The notes beneath the pieces were generated by a model. The model did not search any database. It was not told the origin of the DNA and saw only the letters and a list, made by a program, of their open reading frames with translations. 64,000 nucleotides of DNA from BOG-994 sp049514215 (GTDB taxonomy: Bacteria; Pseudomonadota; Gammaproteobacteria; Burkholderiales; Burkholderiaceae_D), in the NCBI GenBank assembly GCA_049514215.1, contig JBEKVI010000007.1, positions 1-64,000 of the forward strand. Direction: 5' to 3'. How positions within the stretch are numbered: the first letter of the stretch is position 1; each line of letters opens with the position of its first letter. A program made the position numbers and the translations under genes. This document shows, piece after piece, positions 9,131 to 18,142 of the stretch.

Positions 9131-9591
9131 TCAGTCAGTAGTCGATGCTTTTGGACAAGCTCTGCGAGGAGCCGATCGACATCGCGGTGACAATCAACCC
9201 TAAACTGGGTCGAGGTCGTAGTTTTGGGTTTGGATCGAACGCGCACCACCAAATCGTAACCCGCCCCCGCTTCCACTCCGGCCCGCGCCCGACGAAACGC
9301 CTCGCGCCACGTACGTTTGATGAGGTTACGGCGCACCGCGCTTGGCACATAGCGTTTTGGGACAACCAGCCCCAATCTCCAGCCGGCCGGGTTCCTTACG
9401 ATATGGAGCGCAAAGAGCTCGCTGCGCAAGATTGCGCGACGCGCAAGACTGTCTTCAAATTGCCAGGGTAGGGTAAGGCGGTCGATCCGGCGAAATCGCG
9501 CCGACGACAACTCCTGCGCCGCCGATTTCCTGCCGCGAGTCGCGTGGCTCTCAGACGGCGAGACGATGGCGGCCCTTGGCGCGCCGCGCAC
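9127..9591 (-). CDS. rnpA: Ribonuclease P protein component
   Basis: RnpA is the protein cofactor that, with RnpB RNA, matures the 5' end of tRNAs. The core pattern is visible: FRRIDRLTLPWQFEDSL, RLGLVVPKRYVPSAVRRN with the RNR-like basic helix, LIKRTWREAFR, then YDLVVRVR. The GTG start at 9591 gives 154 residues and would overlap the rpmH coding region by 41 bases; typical RnpA is 115-130 residues. The true start may be nearer residue 28 (a TTG in ...QELSSARFRR). It sits between rpmH and yidD as expected. Confidence 0.93.
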   Translation of the reverse strand: MRGAPRAAIVSPSESHATRGRKSAAQELSSARFRRIDRLTLPWQFEDSLARRAILRSELFALHIVRNPAGWRLGLVVPKRYVPSAVRRNLIKRTWREAFRRARAGVEAGAGYDLVVRVRSKPKTTTSTQFRVDCHRDVDRLLAELVQKHRLLTD

Positions 9592-9685
9592 GGATCACAC
9601 TGCGCCCACCCTTGGTCTTCATGCGAACCAGAAAACCATGGGTGCGCTTGCGCCGCACGACGGAAGGTTGATAAGTGCGCTTCAT
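9551..9685 (-). CDS. rpmH: 50S ribosomal protein L34
   Basis: Read from the ATG at 9685, this encodes 44 residues beginning MKRTYQPSVVRRKRTHGF and ending RAKGRHRLAV, followed by TGA. That is the complete L34 protein, a very basic component of the large ribosomal subunit near the exit tunnel. It is the first gene of the minus-strand rpmH-rnpA-yidD-yidC-mnmE block and is divergent from dnaA, the standard origin-flanking position. Confidence 0.97.
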   Translation of the reverse strand: MKRTYQPSVVRRKRTHGFLVRMKTKGGRSVIRARRAKGRHRLAV

Positions 9686-9803
9686 TTTTTGCTCCGCGAA
9701 ATTCCGCTAAAAACCTGAAATTAAACACCTTTTTGACCGTACTTGTCAATCTGCGGCGCGGGTTCGGACTTCCCATTGGCCCCACCCCCCGGGCTTGCCG
9801 GGC

Positions 9804-9812
9804 TGTGGATAA
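9804..9812. promoter_or_regulatory. Consensus DnaA box in the rpmH-dnaA intergenic region
   Basis: TGTGGATAA is the exact reverse complement of the consensus DnaA box TTATCCACA. It lies 119 bases upstream of the rpmH start and 268 bases upstream of dnaA. It may act in dnaA autoregulation or as part of a bipartite origin. It was the only perfect box I found in this intergenic region (9686-10079). Confidence 0.75.
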
Positions 9813-10079
9813 CTTTGCTTTCAGGGGGCCGTTCGCGGTAAAATTACGGCTTGGCTTTCGCGCTCGAATCGCCCCCAAAGGGGGCACACGATGACGAAAA
9901 TCGACGCGCAAGTCCAATCCCGGTAGCTGGCAGTTCGAATCAATTTAATAGGCCGAAATGACGATTGCCCCCAGGCATGTACAGGCTTTCCGTCGCATCC
10001 GGCAACCGACTACCGGCCGTTCAACCTCAGCGCACGTCCTCGACAGCCGCCTTCTTCAATCCGACGCCCTGAACCTGAT

Positions 10080-11474
10080 ATGAGCGATTTTTGGCGTTCT
10101 TGCACCAAGCAGCTCCGCGATGAGCTGACGCCGCAGCAGTACAACGCGTGGATCAAACCGCTCACCGGCGGGGAGTTCCGTGATGTCGACCGGGTCTTAA
10201 GGATCGGCGCGCCCAATCGTTTCAAGCTGGACTGGGTCAAGAGCCAATTCGCGGACCGCATTGGCGTGATGGCGGCCAATTTCTTCGACGGCCCGGTCCA
10301 GCTTGAGTTTTTCCTGGACACCAAATCGCTCGAGCGCGAGCTTTCCGCTCCCAGCGCCGTGTTGAGCTCCCAAGCCGGCTCCGTCGATGGGCTGCGGCCC
10401 AATGGTTTTTCCATGTCGCCGGTGCACGCTCCAGAGGTCGCTCCCCCACCTGACCGCTCGCGGCTCAATGTCGACCTGACGTTCGAAAGCTTTGTGACAG
10501 GCAAAGCGAATCAGCTTGCGCGCGCCGCGGCACTACAGGTCGCGGACAATCCCGGTACGTCCTACAACCCCCTTTTTCTCTACGGGGGTGTCGGTCTGGG
10601 CAAGACACACCTCATTCAAGCGATCGGAAATCAGCTCCTGGCACGGGCTCCCCAAGCCAACATCCGATATATCCACGCCGAACAGTTCGTAGGCGACGTC
10701 GTCAAAGCGTACCAGCGAAAAGCATTCGAGACCTTCAAGCACTATTACCATTCGCTCGACTTACTGCTCATTGACGATATCCAGTTCTTTTCCGGAAAGA
10801 ACCGGACGCAGGAGGAATTCTTCTACGCTTTCGAAGCGCTCATCGCGGCCAAAAAGCAGATCATCATCACAAGCGATACCTATCCCAGCGAGATCGATGG
10901 CATCGACGATCGTCTCGTATCGCGATTCGGATCCGGATTGACGGTCGCAATCGAGCCCCCCGAGCTCGAGATGAGGGTCGCCATCCTGTTGAAGAAGGCA
11001 GAGCACGAAGGAAGTGTTTTCCCCGACGAGGTCGCTTTTTTCGTCGCCAAGCATCTGAGATCAAACGTGCGCGAGCTCGAAGGCGCACTTCGGAAAATCC
11101 TGGCTTACTCGAGCTTCCACGGCAAAGACATCACGATCGATCTGGCGCGCGACGCCTTGAAGGACCTGCTGTCAGTCCAGAAGACGCAGATCTCCGTGGA
11201 AAACATCCAAAAGACGGTTGCTGACTTCTACAAGATCCGGGTGGCTGATATGTACTCCGCGAGAAGGCCTTCGAACATCGCGCGTCCGAGACAAATCGCG
11301 ATGTACTTTGCCAAGGAGCTAACGCAAAAGAGTCTTCCCGAGATCGGAGAGCTCTTTGGGGGTCGCGATCACACGACCGTGTTGCATGCCGTGCGCAAGA
11401 TCGCCGAGTTGCGCTCGAAGCAACCCGAACTCAATCACGAATTACATGTGCTAGAACAGACGTTGAAAGGTTGA
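10080..11474 (+). CDS. dnaA: Chromosomal replication initiator protein DnaA
   Basis: DnaA is the AAA+ initiator that binds DnaA boxes and melts oriC. The 464 residues show an N-terminal helicase-loading domain (FWRSCTKQLRDELTPQQYNAW), a variable linker (residues 90-128), the Walker A motif GGVGLGKTH at 169-177, Walker B LLIDDIQFF, the sensor region RFGSGL, and the C-terminal DNA-binding signature GGRDHTTVLHAVRKI. The start gives the conserved MSDFWRSC; the ribosome-binding site is weak. The order dnaA-dnaN-gyrB follows, with no recF between dnaN and gyrB, as is common in betaproteobacteria. Confidence 0.99.
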   Translation: MSDFWRSCTKQLRDELTPQQYNAWIKPLTGGEFRDVDRVLRIGAPNRFKLDWVKSQFADRIGVMAANFFDGPVQLEFFLDTKSLERELSAPSAVLSSQAGSVDGLRPNGFSMSPVHAPEVAPPPDRSRLNVDLTFESFVTGKANQLARAAALQVADNPGTSYNPLFLYGGVGLGKTHLIQAIGNQLLARAPQANIRYIHAEQFVGDVVKAYQRKAFETFKHYYHSLDLLLIDDIQFFSGKNRTQEEFFYAFEALIAAKKQIIITSDTYPSEIDGIDDRLVSRFGSGLTVAIEPPELEMRVAILLKKAEHEGSVFPDEVAFFVAKHLRSNVRELEGALRKILAYSSFHGKDITIDLARDALKDLLSVQKTQISVENIQKTVADFYKIRVADMYSARRPSNIARPRQIAMYFAKELTQKSLPEIGELFGGRDHTTVLHAVRKIAELRSKQPELNHELHVLEQTLKG

Positions 11475-11705
11475 AGATGTACGCAAATCAAGCTGGGGAA
11501 AATAGATGAACTCGATGTGGATGGTATGTGCACAAGGTCCTGAAAAGGAACCCGGCGAAAATTCGTCCACATTTGTGTGCTGCTTCGTCCCCCGCATTTC
11601 CTCCCGTTTGTCCATTTCTCAACGCGTTGATTCCGAAAAGATAAAAGGGGTTGTCCACAGAGACGCTTGCACTCTATTAACTACTACTAATTAAGGAAAC
11701 AGGCT
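11475..11705. other. Candidate oriC: dnaA-dnaN intergenic region with DnaA box and DnaA-trio tract
   Basis: This 231-base intergenic region contains TTGTCCACA (11651-11659, one mismatch to the DnaA box) and two weaker boxes, TGTGGATGG (11516-11524, reverse orientation) and TCGTCCACA (11563-11571). The 11651 box is followed by a 14-base GC-rich spacer and then an AT-rich run of trinucleotides, CTA-TTA-A-CTA-CTA-CTA-A-TTA (11674-11693). Box, GC spacer, trios in this order and orientation is the basal unwinding arrangement described for bacterial origins. The last base before dnaN follows a purine-rich AAGGAAACAGG ribosome-binding region. Whether this or the 9686-10079 region fires cannot be told here. 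Confidence 0.6.
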
Positions 11706-12812
11706 ATGCAACTGGTTAAAGCCCAACGCGACGCTCTGCTTCGACCGCTGCAGATCGTGAGTGGGATCGTTGAGCGTAGACATACTCTGCCCATCCTTGC
11801 GAACATCCTGATTCGCAAGGATGGCCAGCGCGTGTCATTCCTGTCGACTGACATCGAGGTCCAAATCACGACAAGCGCTGATATCGGATCGGGAACGGAA
11901 AGCTTCGCCACCACCGTCGCAGCCCGGAAACTGCTCGACATTTTGCGGGCACTGCCGGAGAACGAGGAAGTGACGCTGTCGGTTGCGAACAAAAAAATGA
12001 CGGTTCAGTCGGGCAAAAGTCGATTCAACCTGCAGACCTTGCCCGCAGAGGAATTTCCGACAGTGGCCCAGCCAGAAACCTATGGGACCACGTTGGAGCT
12101 TCCCCAAAAAGCGCTCAAGCATCTGTTTTCGATGGTCCATTTCTCGATGGCGCAGCAGGACATTCGCTATTACCTAAATGGTCTGTTGCTCGTGGTGGAA
12201 GGCCAGCAAGTCATCGCGGTCGCAACGGACGGGCACCGGCTTGCCTACTGCAGCGTCTCCGGTGAGCACGAATTTAGCCGACAAGAAGTCATCATCCCGC
12301 GAAAGACCATTCTGGAACTCCAGCGTCTGCTCGAGGACAGCGATGAACGAGTTCAGATTGGCCTTGCAGCGAACCAGGTGAAATTCACCTTCGGCAGCGT
12401 AGAGTTGGTCTCGAAGTTGGTTGAGGGCAAGTTTCCCGATTTTCAGAGAGTCATTCCCAGCGGTTATACCAAGAGCTTCATCATCGGCAGAGAACCCTGG
12501 TTACACGCATTGCAGCGTGTCGCCATTCTCACGTCCGACAAGTTCAAAGGCGTACGGTTTGTCCTCGCCGACCATGCCGTCAAGATCACCTCGACTAATG
12601 CAGATCAGGAAGAAGCACAGGATGAGATTGAAGTTGACTACAACCAGGATGCTCTAGACATCGGCTTTAATGTCTCTTACCTCTTGGACGTGCTTAACAA
12701 TCTGAAAACCGAGAGCATCCAAGTCTCGGTCGGCGACTCCAATTCGAGCGCGCTGATTACGGTACCTGAGCACAACGATTTCAAGTACGTGGTAATGCCC
12801 ATGCGGATATAG
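11706..12812 (+). CDS. dnaN: DNA polymerase III beta sliding clamp
   Basis: DnaN forms the ring-shaped dimeric clamp that tethers DNA polymerase III to DNA. At 368 residues it has the standard length and three clamp domains. Recognisable stretches include LLRPLQIVSGIVERRHTLPI at residues 11-30, VATDGHRLAYC in the middle, and the conserved C-terminus ending VMPMRI. The gene starts with ATG preceded by AAGGAAACAGG. It is the second gene of the dnaA-dnaN-gyrB row. Confidence 0.99.
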   Translation: MQLVKAQRDALLRPLQIVSGIVERRHTLPILANILIRKDGQRVSFLSTDIEVQITTSADIGSGTESFATTVAARKLLDILRALPENEEVTLSVANKKMTVQSGKSRFNLQTLPAEEFPTVAQPETYGTTLELPQKALKHLFSMVHFSMAQQDIRYYLNGLLLVVEGQQVIAVATDGHRLAYCSVSGEHEFSRQEVIIPRKTILELQRLLEDSDERVQIGLAANQVKFTFGSVELVSKLVEGKFPDFQRVIPSGYTKSFIIGREPWLHALQRVAILTSDKFKGVRFVLADHAVKITSTNADQEEAQDEIEVDYNQDALDIGFNVSYLLDVLNNLKTESIQVSVGDSNSSALITVPEHNDFKYVVMPMRI

Positions 12813-12923
12813 CCCATCGGAAACAGAACGATGAGGCTGGAAGGAGGCTTGCCCAATTGATGGACGAATTTCAGTGAAGTGCGTTGTTTAGCAAGACGAG
12901 TGAAAACGAACCGAAAGTAGGTT

Positions 12924-15443
12924 ATGACAGATCAGATGTCGCAGGACCCGCATTCCCATCCCAGTCCTAGTCCAGCCATTCCCGGGCCCGAGTATGGAGC
13001 CGGCTCGATCCAGATCCTTGAAGGCCTTGAAGCCGTGCGTAAGCGTCCCGGCATGTACATCGGCGACACATCGGACGGAACCGGTTTGCATCATCTCGTC
13101 TTCGAAGTCGTGGACAACTCCATAGACGAGGCGCTGGCAGGATACTGCGATGATATCGTCGTTACCATTCACACTGATAATTCCATCTCCGTGACCGATA
13201 ACGGGCGCGGCATACCGGTTGGTATCAAATACGATGACAAGCACGAGCCCAAACGGTCGGCGGCGGAAATCGCGCTAACCGAACTCCACGCTGGCGGGAA
13301 GTTCAACCAGAATTCCTACAAGGTCTCCGGTGGGCTGCATGGTGTGGGCGTCTCGTGCGTTAACGCGCTGTCGAAGTGGCTGCGCCTGACGGTCCGGCGG
13401 GACGGCAAAGTCCACTACCTCGAGTTCGCTCAGGGAGATCTGCAAAATCGCACGATCGTAACGGAGAATGGAGTTCAGGTCTCCCCGATGCATATTACCG
13501 GTTCGACGGAAAAGCGTGGGACCGAAGTCCACTTCATCCCTGATGACGCCATCTTCGAGAACATCGATTTTCACTACGAGATTCTCTCCAAGCGTCTGCG
13601 CGAGCTGTCGTTCTTGAACAATGGGGTCAAGATTCGCCTCATCGATCAGCGCCAGGCCAAAGAGGAAGATTTCGCGTTCGCCGGGGGCGTTAAAGGATTC
13701 GTTGAATACATCAACCGAGCCAAGCAAGTGCTCCACCCCAACGTCTTTCACGCGATTGGCGAAAAAGAAGGCGAGAACGGGGTCAAGGTCAGTGTGGAAG
13801 TCTCCATGCAGTGGAACGACAGCTATCAAGAACAGGTGCTGTGTTTCACCAACAATATTCCCCAGCGTGACGGAGGGACGCACCTGACGGGCCTACGGGC
13901 TGCAATGACCAGGGTCATCAACAAGTATATCGACGAGCACGAGTTTGCGAAGAAGGCACGCGTCGAGACGACCGGGGACGACATGCGCGAAGGTCTGGCC
14001 TGTGTTCTTTCCGTCAAGGTTCCCGAGCCCAAGTTCTCGAGTCAAACAAAGGACAAGCTCGTCTCCTCCGAGGTCAGGCTCCCGGTGGAAGAGATCGTTG
14101 CCAAGATGCTCACGGACTACCTCCTAGAGCGACCCACGGACGCAAAGATTATTTGCCAGAAAATCGTCGATGCCGCGCGCGCGCGCGAAGCGGCGCGAAA
14201 GGCGCGGGAGCTCACGCGTCGCAAGGGCGTTATGGACAGCTGGGGTCTTTCGGCAAAACTCGCGGATTGTCAGGAAAAGGATCCAGCCCTTTGCGAACTT
14301 TTCATCGTCGAGGGGGACTCCGCCGGCGGCTCGGCGAAACAAGGCCGCGACCGGAAATTTCAGGCCATCTTGCCGCTGAAGGGCAAGATCTTAAACGTCG
14401 AGAAGGCCCGCTTCGAGAAAATGCTCTCGAGCCAGGAGGTGCTGGCTCTCATCTCGACATTGGGCACGGGCATCGGAAAAGACGAGTACGACGTGGCCAA
14501 GCTTCGCTACCACCGCATCATCATCATGACGGATGCCGATGTCGATGGGTCACATATTCGCACGTTGCTTCTGACATTCTTCTATCGACAAATGCCCGAG
14601 TTGATCGAACGTGGGTATGTCTATATTGCGCAGCCCCCGCTCTACAAGATCAAGCATGGCAAGGAGGAACGTTACATCAAGGACGACGCTGAACTCCAGC
14701 AATACATCATGAAGATAGCGTTGCAAGGCGCGACGTTGTTGCCTCACGAAGGAGCCGATACCATCGGTGGTGACGCGCTGGCCGAACTCGTTCGCAAATA
14801 CCTGGTTGCCGAGGGCGTCGTCAATCGGCTGGCTCGGCTGTTCGATGAGGCAACCCTAAATGCGATCTTGAATGGCTGCACCCTAGACCTCTCCGATGCC
14901 CAGAAATCCGAGGCTTCAGCGCTGGCGCTCACGCGCGTGTTGGGCAACGGAACCGTTCACGTGTCGGCCGTATTTGATACGCTCACGGACAAGTATCAAC
15001 TTCAGATCGAACGCATCATCCACGGAAACTCGCGCATCACGGCACTCGACGCGGATTTTGTCGCGGGCGCGGACTACCAGACGTTGCATGATGCGGCCGA
15101 GACATTTAGGGGATTGATCGGACCAGGCGGTCGGATTCAGCGAGGTGAAGGGGAAAAGTTGCGAATGCACGCGGTTGTGGAGTTTCGTGGCGCGGTACGC
15201 TGGTTGATCGAAGACGCCGAGCGCGGGGTCACCAAGCAACGCTACAAGGGCTTAGGCGAAATGAACCCCTCCCAGTTATGGGAGACCACGATGGATACGC
15301 AAGCGCGGCGACTCCTTCGAGTTCAAATCGAAGATGCCATTGCAGCCGACGGCATCTTTACGACTCTTATGGGCGATGACGTGGAGCCTCGACGCGCGTT
15401 CATTGAGTCGAATGCACTGAACGCGGGAAATATCGACGTCTAG
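12924..15443 (+). CDS. gyrB: DNA gyrase subunit B
   Basis: GyrB supplies the ATPase and part of the DNA-cleavage core of gyrase, which introduces negative supercoils. The 839 residues include the GHKL ATPase (LEAVRKRPGMYIGDT near residue 35, DNGRGIP, SGGLHGVGVSCVNALS), the transducer domain, the TOPRIM motif EGDSAGGSAKQGRDRKFQ, the DADVDGSHIRTLL acidic triad, and the C-terminal QRYKGLGEMNPSQLWETTMD. The additional length over about 640 residues is the insertion typical of beta and gamma proteobacterial GyrB. The downstream side is abrupt: an inverted-repeat copy begins 13 bases after the stop. Confidence 0.99.
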   Translation: MTDQMSQDPHSHPSPSPAIPGPEYGAGSIQILEGLEAVRKRPGMYIGDTSDGTGLHHLVFEVVDNSIDEALAGYCDDIVVTIHTDNSISVTDNGRGIPVGIKYDDKHEPKRSAAEIALTELHAGGKFNQNSYKVSGGLHGVGVSCVNALSKWLRLTVRRDGKVHYLEFAQGDLQNRTIVTENGVQVSPMHITGSTEKRGTEVHFIPDDAIFENIDFHYEILSKRLRELSFLNNGVKIRLIDQRQAKEEDFAFAGGVKGFVEYINRAKQVLHPNVFHAIGEKEGENGVKVSVEVSMQWNDSYQEQVLCFTNNIPQRDGGTHLTGLRAAMTRVINKYIDEHEFAKKARVETTGDDMREGLACVLSVKVPEPKFSSQTKDKLVSSEVRLPVEEIVAKMLTDYLLERPTDAKIICQKIVDAARAREAARKARELTRRKGVMDSWGLSAKLADCQEKDPALCELFIVEGDSAGGSAKQGRDRKFQAILPLKGKILNVEKARFEKMLSSQEVLALISTLGTGIGKDEYDVAKLRYHRIIIMTDADVDGSHIRTLLLTFFYRQMPELIERGYVYIAQPPLYKIKHGKEERYIKDDAELQQYIMKIALQGATLLPHEGADTIGGDALAELVRKYLVAEGVVNRLARLFDEATLNAILNGCTLDLSDAQKSEASALALTRVLGNGTVHVSAVFDTLTDKYQLQIERIIHGNSRITALDADFVAGADYQTLHDAAETFRGLIGPGGRIQRGEGEKLRMHAVVEFRGAVRWLIEDAERGVTKQRYKGLGEMNPSQLWETTMDTQARRLLRVQIEDAIAADGIFTTLMGDDVEPRRAFIESNALNAGNIDV

Positions 15444-15456
15444 AAGATGATTAGTC

Positions 15457-15471
15457 ATGTAGGTTCTCATT
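15457..15471. repeat. 15-bp inverted repeat, left copy (pairs with 39871-39885)
   Basis: ATGTAGGTTCTCATT here is the exact reverse complement of AATGAGAACCTACAT at 39871-39885, 24.4 kb away. Similarity extends ten more bases inward on the gene-block side in one copy's orientation (22 of 25 positions identical overall). It sits 13 bases after the gyrB stop. The two copies bracket the accessory block, so they may be the ends of a mobile element or recombination sites. It also forms part of a small hairpin (AGGTTC-N5-GAACCT, 15461-15477). Confidence 0.6.
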
Positions 15472-15477
15472 GAACCT

Positions 15478-16009
15478 GCAAAGATTCTCACTAGTTGCAA
15501 AGATCACTTCTCACAGGAAGCGTCGGAAGTTCAGAGGCTTAGGCGGAGATGATCGCACTCCCTAGACACGAGAAGCCGTTTCTGAGATCTGAATCGTAGG
15601 GGCTGTAGGCGCGCAAATATTCTCGTGAAAATCGCAAAGTTACTTGTTTGCTGTAGCGCGCCAACCTTCCGACTGCAATCGCGCGCGCGTCTCAAAACTA
15701 ACGCAGAAGCGCTTGGGAAAGGTTCGTTAGCGAGGTTGTCTGGGTCGTCTCCGACCGCGAGATCAACCGGCGGGCCACTATGTCGATGTGGTCACGTGGC
15801 AAGGGTGGTCCTAGCGTGCCACCTATCCAATCTAGAAGGCGCCCTAGGTTACCTGCTGTGCCCCGAGACTCGGCGGTGTCTGCCAACCGTTAGCCGCCAG
15901 GGTGTTTCGAGAGGCGCTAGTCTTTAGATAGAAGTGGCCGGCCGATAGTGCCCACGCCAACAACGCTCAGCGTGAGATTGGCGGGCGACTTCGCGGTCAA
16001 AGTGATGAC
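15478..16009. other. Gene-free stretch after gyrB
   Basis: No reading frame in this half-kilobase resembles a known protein and none has a convincing start. The frames present (for example plus-strand 15625-15927) have composition typical of chance frames in GC-rich DNA. The stretch lies directly inside the left inverted repeat and may be eroded mobile-element or gene remnants. Confidence 0.5.
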
Positions 16010-16762
16010 CTACGCGGTCCCACTATTCGTGCGAATGACTCGTCCGTTGACCCCGCTTCCCGCTTTCCCAGCAAGAAACGCCACGACCAGAGCGGCATCC
16101 ACTGACTCCCCAATCTGGTCTGGGGCAGCTACTTCCGACTGAGTCAATGAAGCTTCCGATACCTTCTCGCCGGCAATGCTTTCCGGTAGTCGTCGACCGG
16201 GAGTGACGCCGTTCACTGTGATGCCGCGTTCGCTCAGGTCCTTAGCGAGGGCCTTTGAGAAGGCCCCGATCGCAGCGCGCGTGGCGATGTAGACGCCCGC
16301 GCCGGGCATCAAGAGTGAAGGCGTTGACTCAAGGAAATTTATGATTCGCCCACCGTCATTCAGCCGGCGACTACCTTCCCGGAGTGTATTGAAGGCGCCT
16401 TGTGCATTGACCCAGAACATCTCCGCGCACTCTTGATCAGAGCCATCGTCGGGACAGGTCGAATGAAGCAGTCCGGCACAGTTAACGAGCACATCCAATT
16501 TGCCGAGCTCGTCTTCAGCGGTCGCAAACAAGGCTTCGACCTGCGCAGACTCGACCACATCCGCACAGACGGCAAGAGATGGGACCCCTTCGGACCGCAA
16601 CAGCTCAACTAGCGAATGCGCTTCACGGGATATGCTTGTGCAGTTGAATGCTACGGCGAATCCATCGTTGCCGAGACAGTGGGAGATCACAGAACACAAT
16701 TTGAGTGAACCCCCGACAATCAAGGCAACGGGTTTGGAGCGCGGATTTAGCGTGGTGCCCAT
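16010..16762 (-). CDS. Divergent short-chain dehydrogenase/reductase (SDR)
   Basis: The 250-residue product has an SDR fold pattern: DVLVNCAG for the NAG motif, YIATRAAIGAFSKALAKDL for the active-site helix, and ITVNGVTPG. Two key positions are altered. The cofactor glycine motif T-G-x3-G-x-G is replaced by GGSLKLCSVI, and the catalytic Lys of Y-x3-K is Arg (YIATR). The motif order and length are otherwise normal. The start at 16762 (MGTTLNPRSKPVAL) has GGAGG nine bases upstream and is preferred over an in-frame start at 16843. It is unclear whether the protein is an active oxidoreductase. Confidence 0.75.
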   Translation of the reverse strand: MGTTLNPRSKPVALIVGGSLKLCSVISHCLGNDGFAVAFNCTSISREAHSLVELLRSEGVPSLAVCADVVESAQVEALFATAEDELGKLDVLVNCAGLLHSTCPDDGSDQECAEMFWVNAQGAFNTLREGSRRLNDGGRIINFLESTPSLLMPGAGVYIATRAAIGAFSKALAKDLSERGITVNGVTPGRRLPESIAGEKVSEASLTQSEVAAPDQIGESVDAALVVAFLAGKAGSGVNGRVIRTNSGTA

Positions 16763-17313
16763 CGTGTGGTTCCTCCAGATCGCGAGCTGCTCTGGATCGC
16801 CCCAACGGTTGTTGGACCGAACCTCGGCTCCCAGCGATGTCATGAATCCAGTATCGCGACTGGGACCAAGCCACGCGAGTTAATCCTCGTAAATCCAGGT
16901 TCAATTGCGTCGCCAAAGCCAATTTACAGACATTTACGTCGTGGATCGCGAGGGGATAGCCCCGCTGCGATGAGAGTCCGTTTACCGCAGAGGATCTGCG
17001 CCCGAAGACAACCAAGAAAGCTGAGGCACGGATCGCGAGACCCCGCGACCGGGGCATAGGTCTCCTATACGTGCGACCTAGAAAAATCGAGCCGCCGGCC
17101 GTTTGGAATCCTCTAGGATCCGATTCCAGAGTGTTTGTCCGCGCCCTGGCCCAAAGACAATCTTCCCCAGAATGCGCGGAACCGAGCTATGGGCCGCGCC
17201 CGGCTTCTTTCCGAACAAAAGATTTCACACGCGGTATAGGGATGTGAGACCAAACCAAGGGCAGCCGTGTCGTTTGACGCCTCCAGCGGTTGGCGAGTGC
17301 GATTTCCGGTCGG
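16763..17313. other. Intergenic stretch without a recognisable gene
   Basis: The 550 bases between the two minus-strand SDR genes contain only chance reading frames. No promoter or terminator with clear structure was seen apart from the GGAGG ribosome-binding site of the upstream SDR at its left edge. Confidence 0.45.
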
Positions 17314-18084
17314 CTACTTGGGCAGCAGCACGCCGGAGAGTTCCGCACAGATCTCGATGAGGCGGTCTTGAAGTACTGGATCATGCGCCTGCGGATTCGC
17401 TTCCATCCGCTTGAGGTGATAGAAATACTTACCGGTGACGTCCGCCTTCGGATCATCACCTGCGATTAGCCAAACTTGCGTAAGGTGTGCTTGACTCATG
17501 TCGTCGGGCGCGCCGGGACCGCCCATCTTCGTCGGCACCCAGCCGGGTTCGAGTGAGTTGGAGAACACATCCGGCCAGCGCCGCGCGATCGCGAACGCAA
17601 GCATCGCGTCGTGGAGCTTGCTTTCAGCGTAGGCCTGGGAGCCCTCCCAACGCCGTGCCTTCCAAAGGATGTCGTCCAGGTTGGCATCGGCATGATGATG
17701 CATGCCCGAGCTGAGATATACGAGGCGCCTCGGGCGTTGGATCAGGGCGGTCAAAATGTACGCCGAGAGTGTATTGATGGCGAAGACGTGCGGCCGACCG
17801 TCGGCGGTGAGGCGATGTCGCTCGCGGTAGCCGACGGCCGCGTTATGCATCACGGCATCGAATCGACCTAGTGCGTTGACCTGCTCTGCGACATTCTTCG
17901 CACCGGCGATCGTTTCGATATCGCCGATGACTACAGTCTCGACCTGCGGAAGCGCACGCCGCGTGTCCTCGGCGCGATCGGCGTTACGAGCGTGGAGGAC
18001 GACCGCGTGGCCGTGACTTGCAAGCAGCTTGGCGCTCATGAGTCCGAGGCCAGTGGACGAGCCCGAGATAAAGATACGGGGCAT
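17314..18084 (-). CDS. SDR family NAD(P)-binding oxidoreductase
   Basis: This 256-residue cytoplasmic SDR begins MPRIFISGSSTGLGLMSAKL with the cofactor motif G-S-S-T-G-L-G. The MHNAAVG segment replaces the usual NNAG. The catalytic Ser lies in VYLSSGMHH, and Tyr-Lys lie in AYAESKLHDAML. The ATG is preceded by GGGAGACATACC, a good ribosome-binding site. It resembles the retinol-dehydrogenase/WW-domain oxidoreductase-like group in having YAESK and SLEPGWVPTKMGG. It lies 58 bases downstream of the broken MFS gene and is on the same strand, so the two may have been an operon. Confidence 0.85.
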   Translation of the reverse strand: MPRIFISGSSTGLGLMSAKLLASHGHAVVLHARNADRAEDTRRALPQVETVVIGDIETIAGAKNVAEQVNALGRFDAVMHNAAVGYRERHRLTADGRPHVFAINTLSAYILTALIQRPRRLVYLSSGMHHHADANLDDILWKARRWEGSQAYAESKLHDAMLAFAIARRWPDVFSNSLEPGWVPTKMGGPGAPDDMSQAHLTQVWLIAGDDPKADVTGKYFYHLKRMEANPQAHDPVLQDRLIEICAELSGVLLPK

Positions 18085-18142
18085 GGTATGTCTCCCTGTG
18101 TGGTGTTGTCGAACCTAAGTCCGCCGATGTATGGGTTGATGG

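Noticed and set aside
15461..15477. AGGTTC-N5-GAACCT hairpin after gyrB as a transcription terminator
   Set aside because: The stem is only 6 bp and no T-run follows; it overlaps the 15-bp inverted repeat, which explains it better.
16623..17057. 144-codon minus-strand frame upstream of the divergent SDR
   Set aside because: It overlaps the SDR start in another frame and resembles nothing known.
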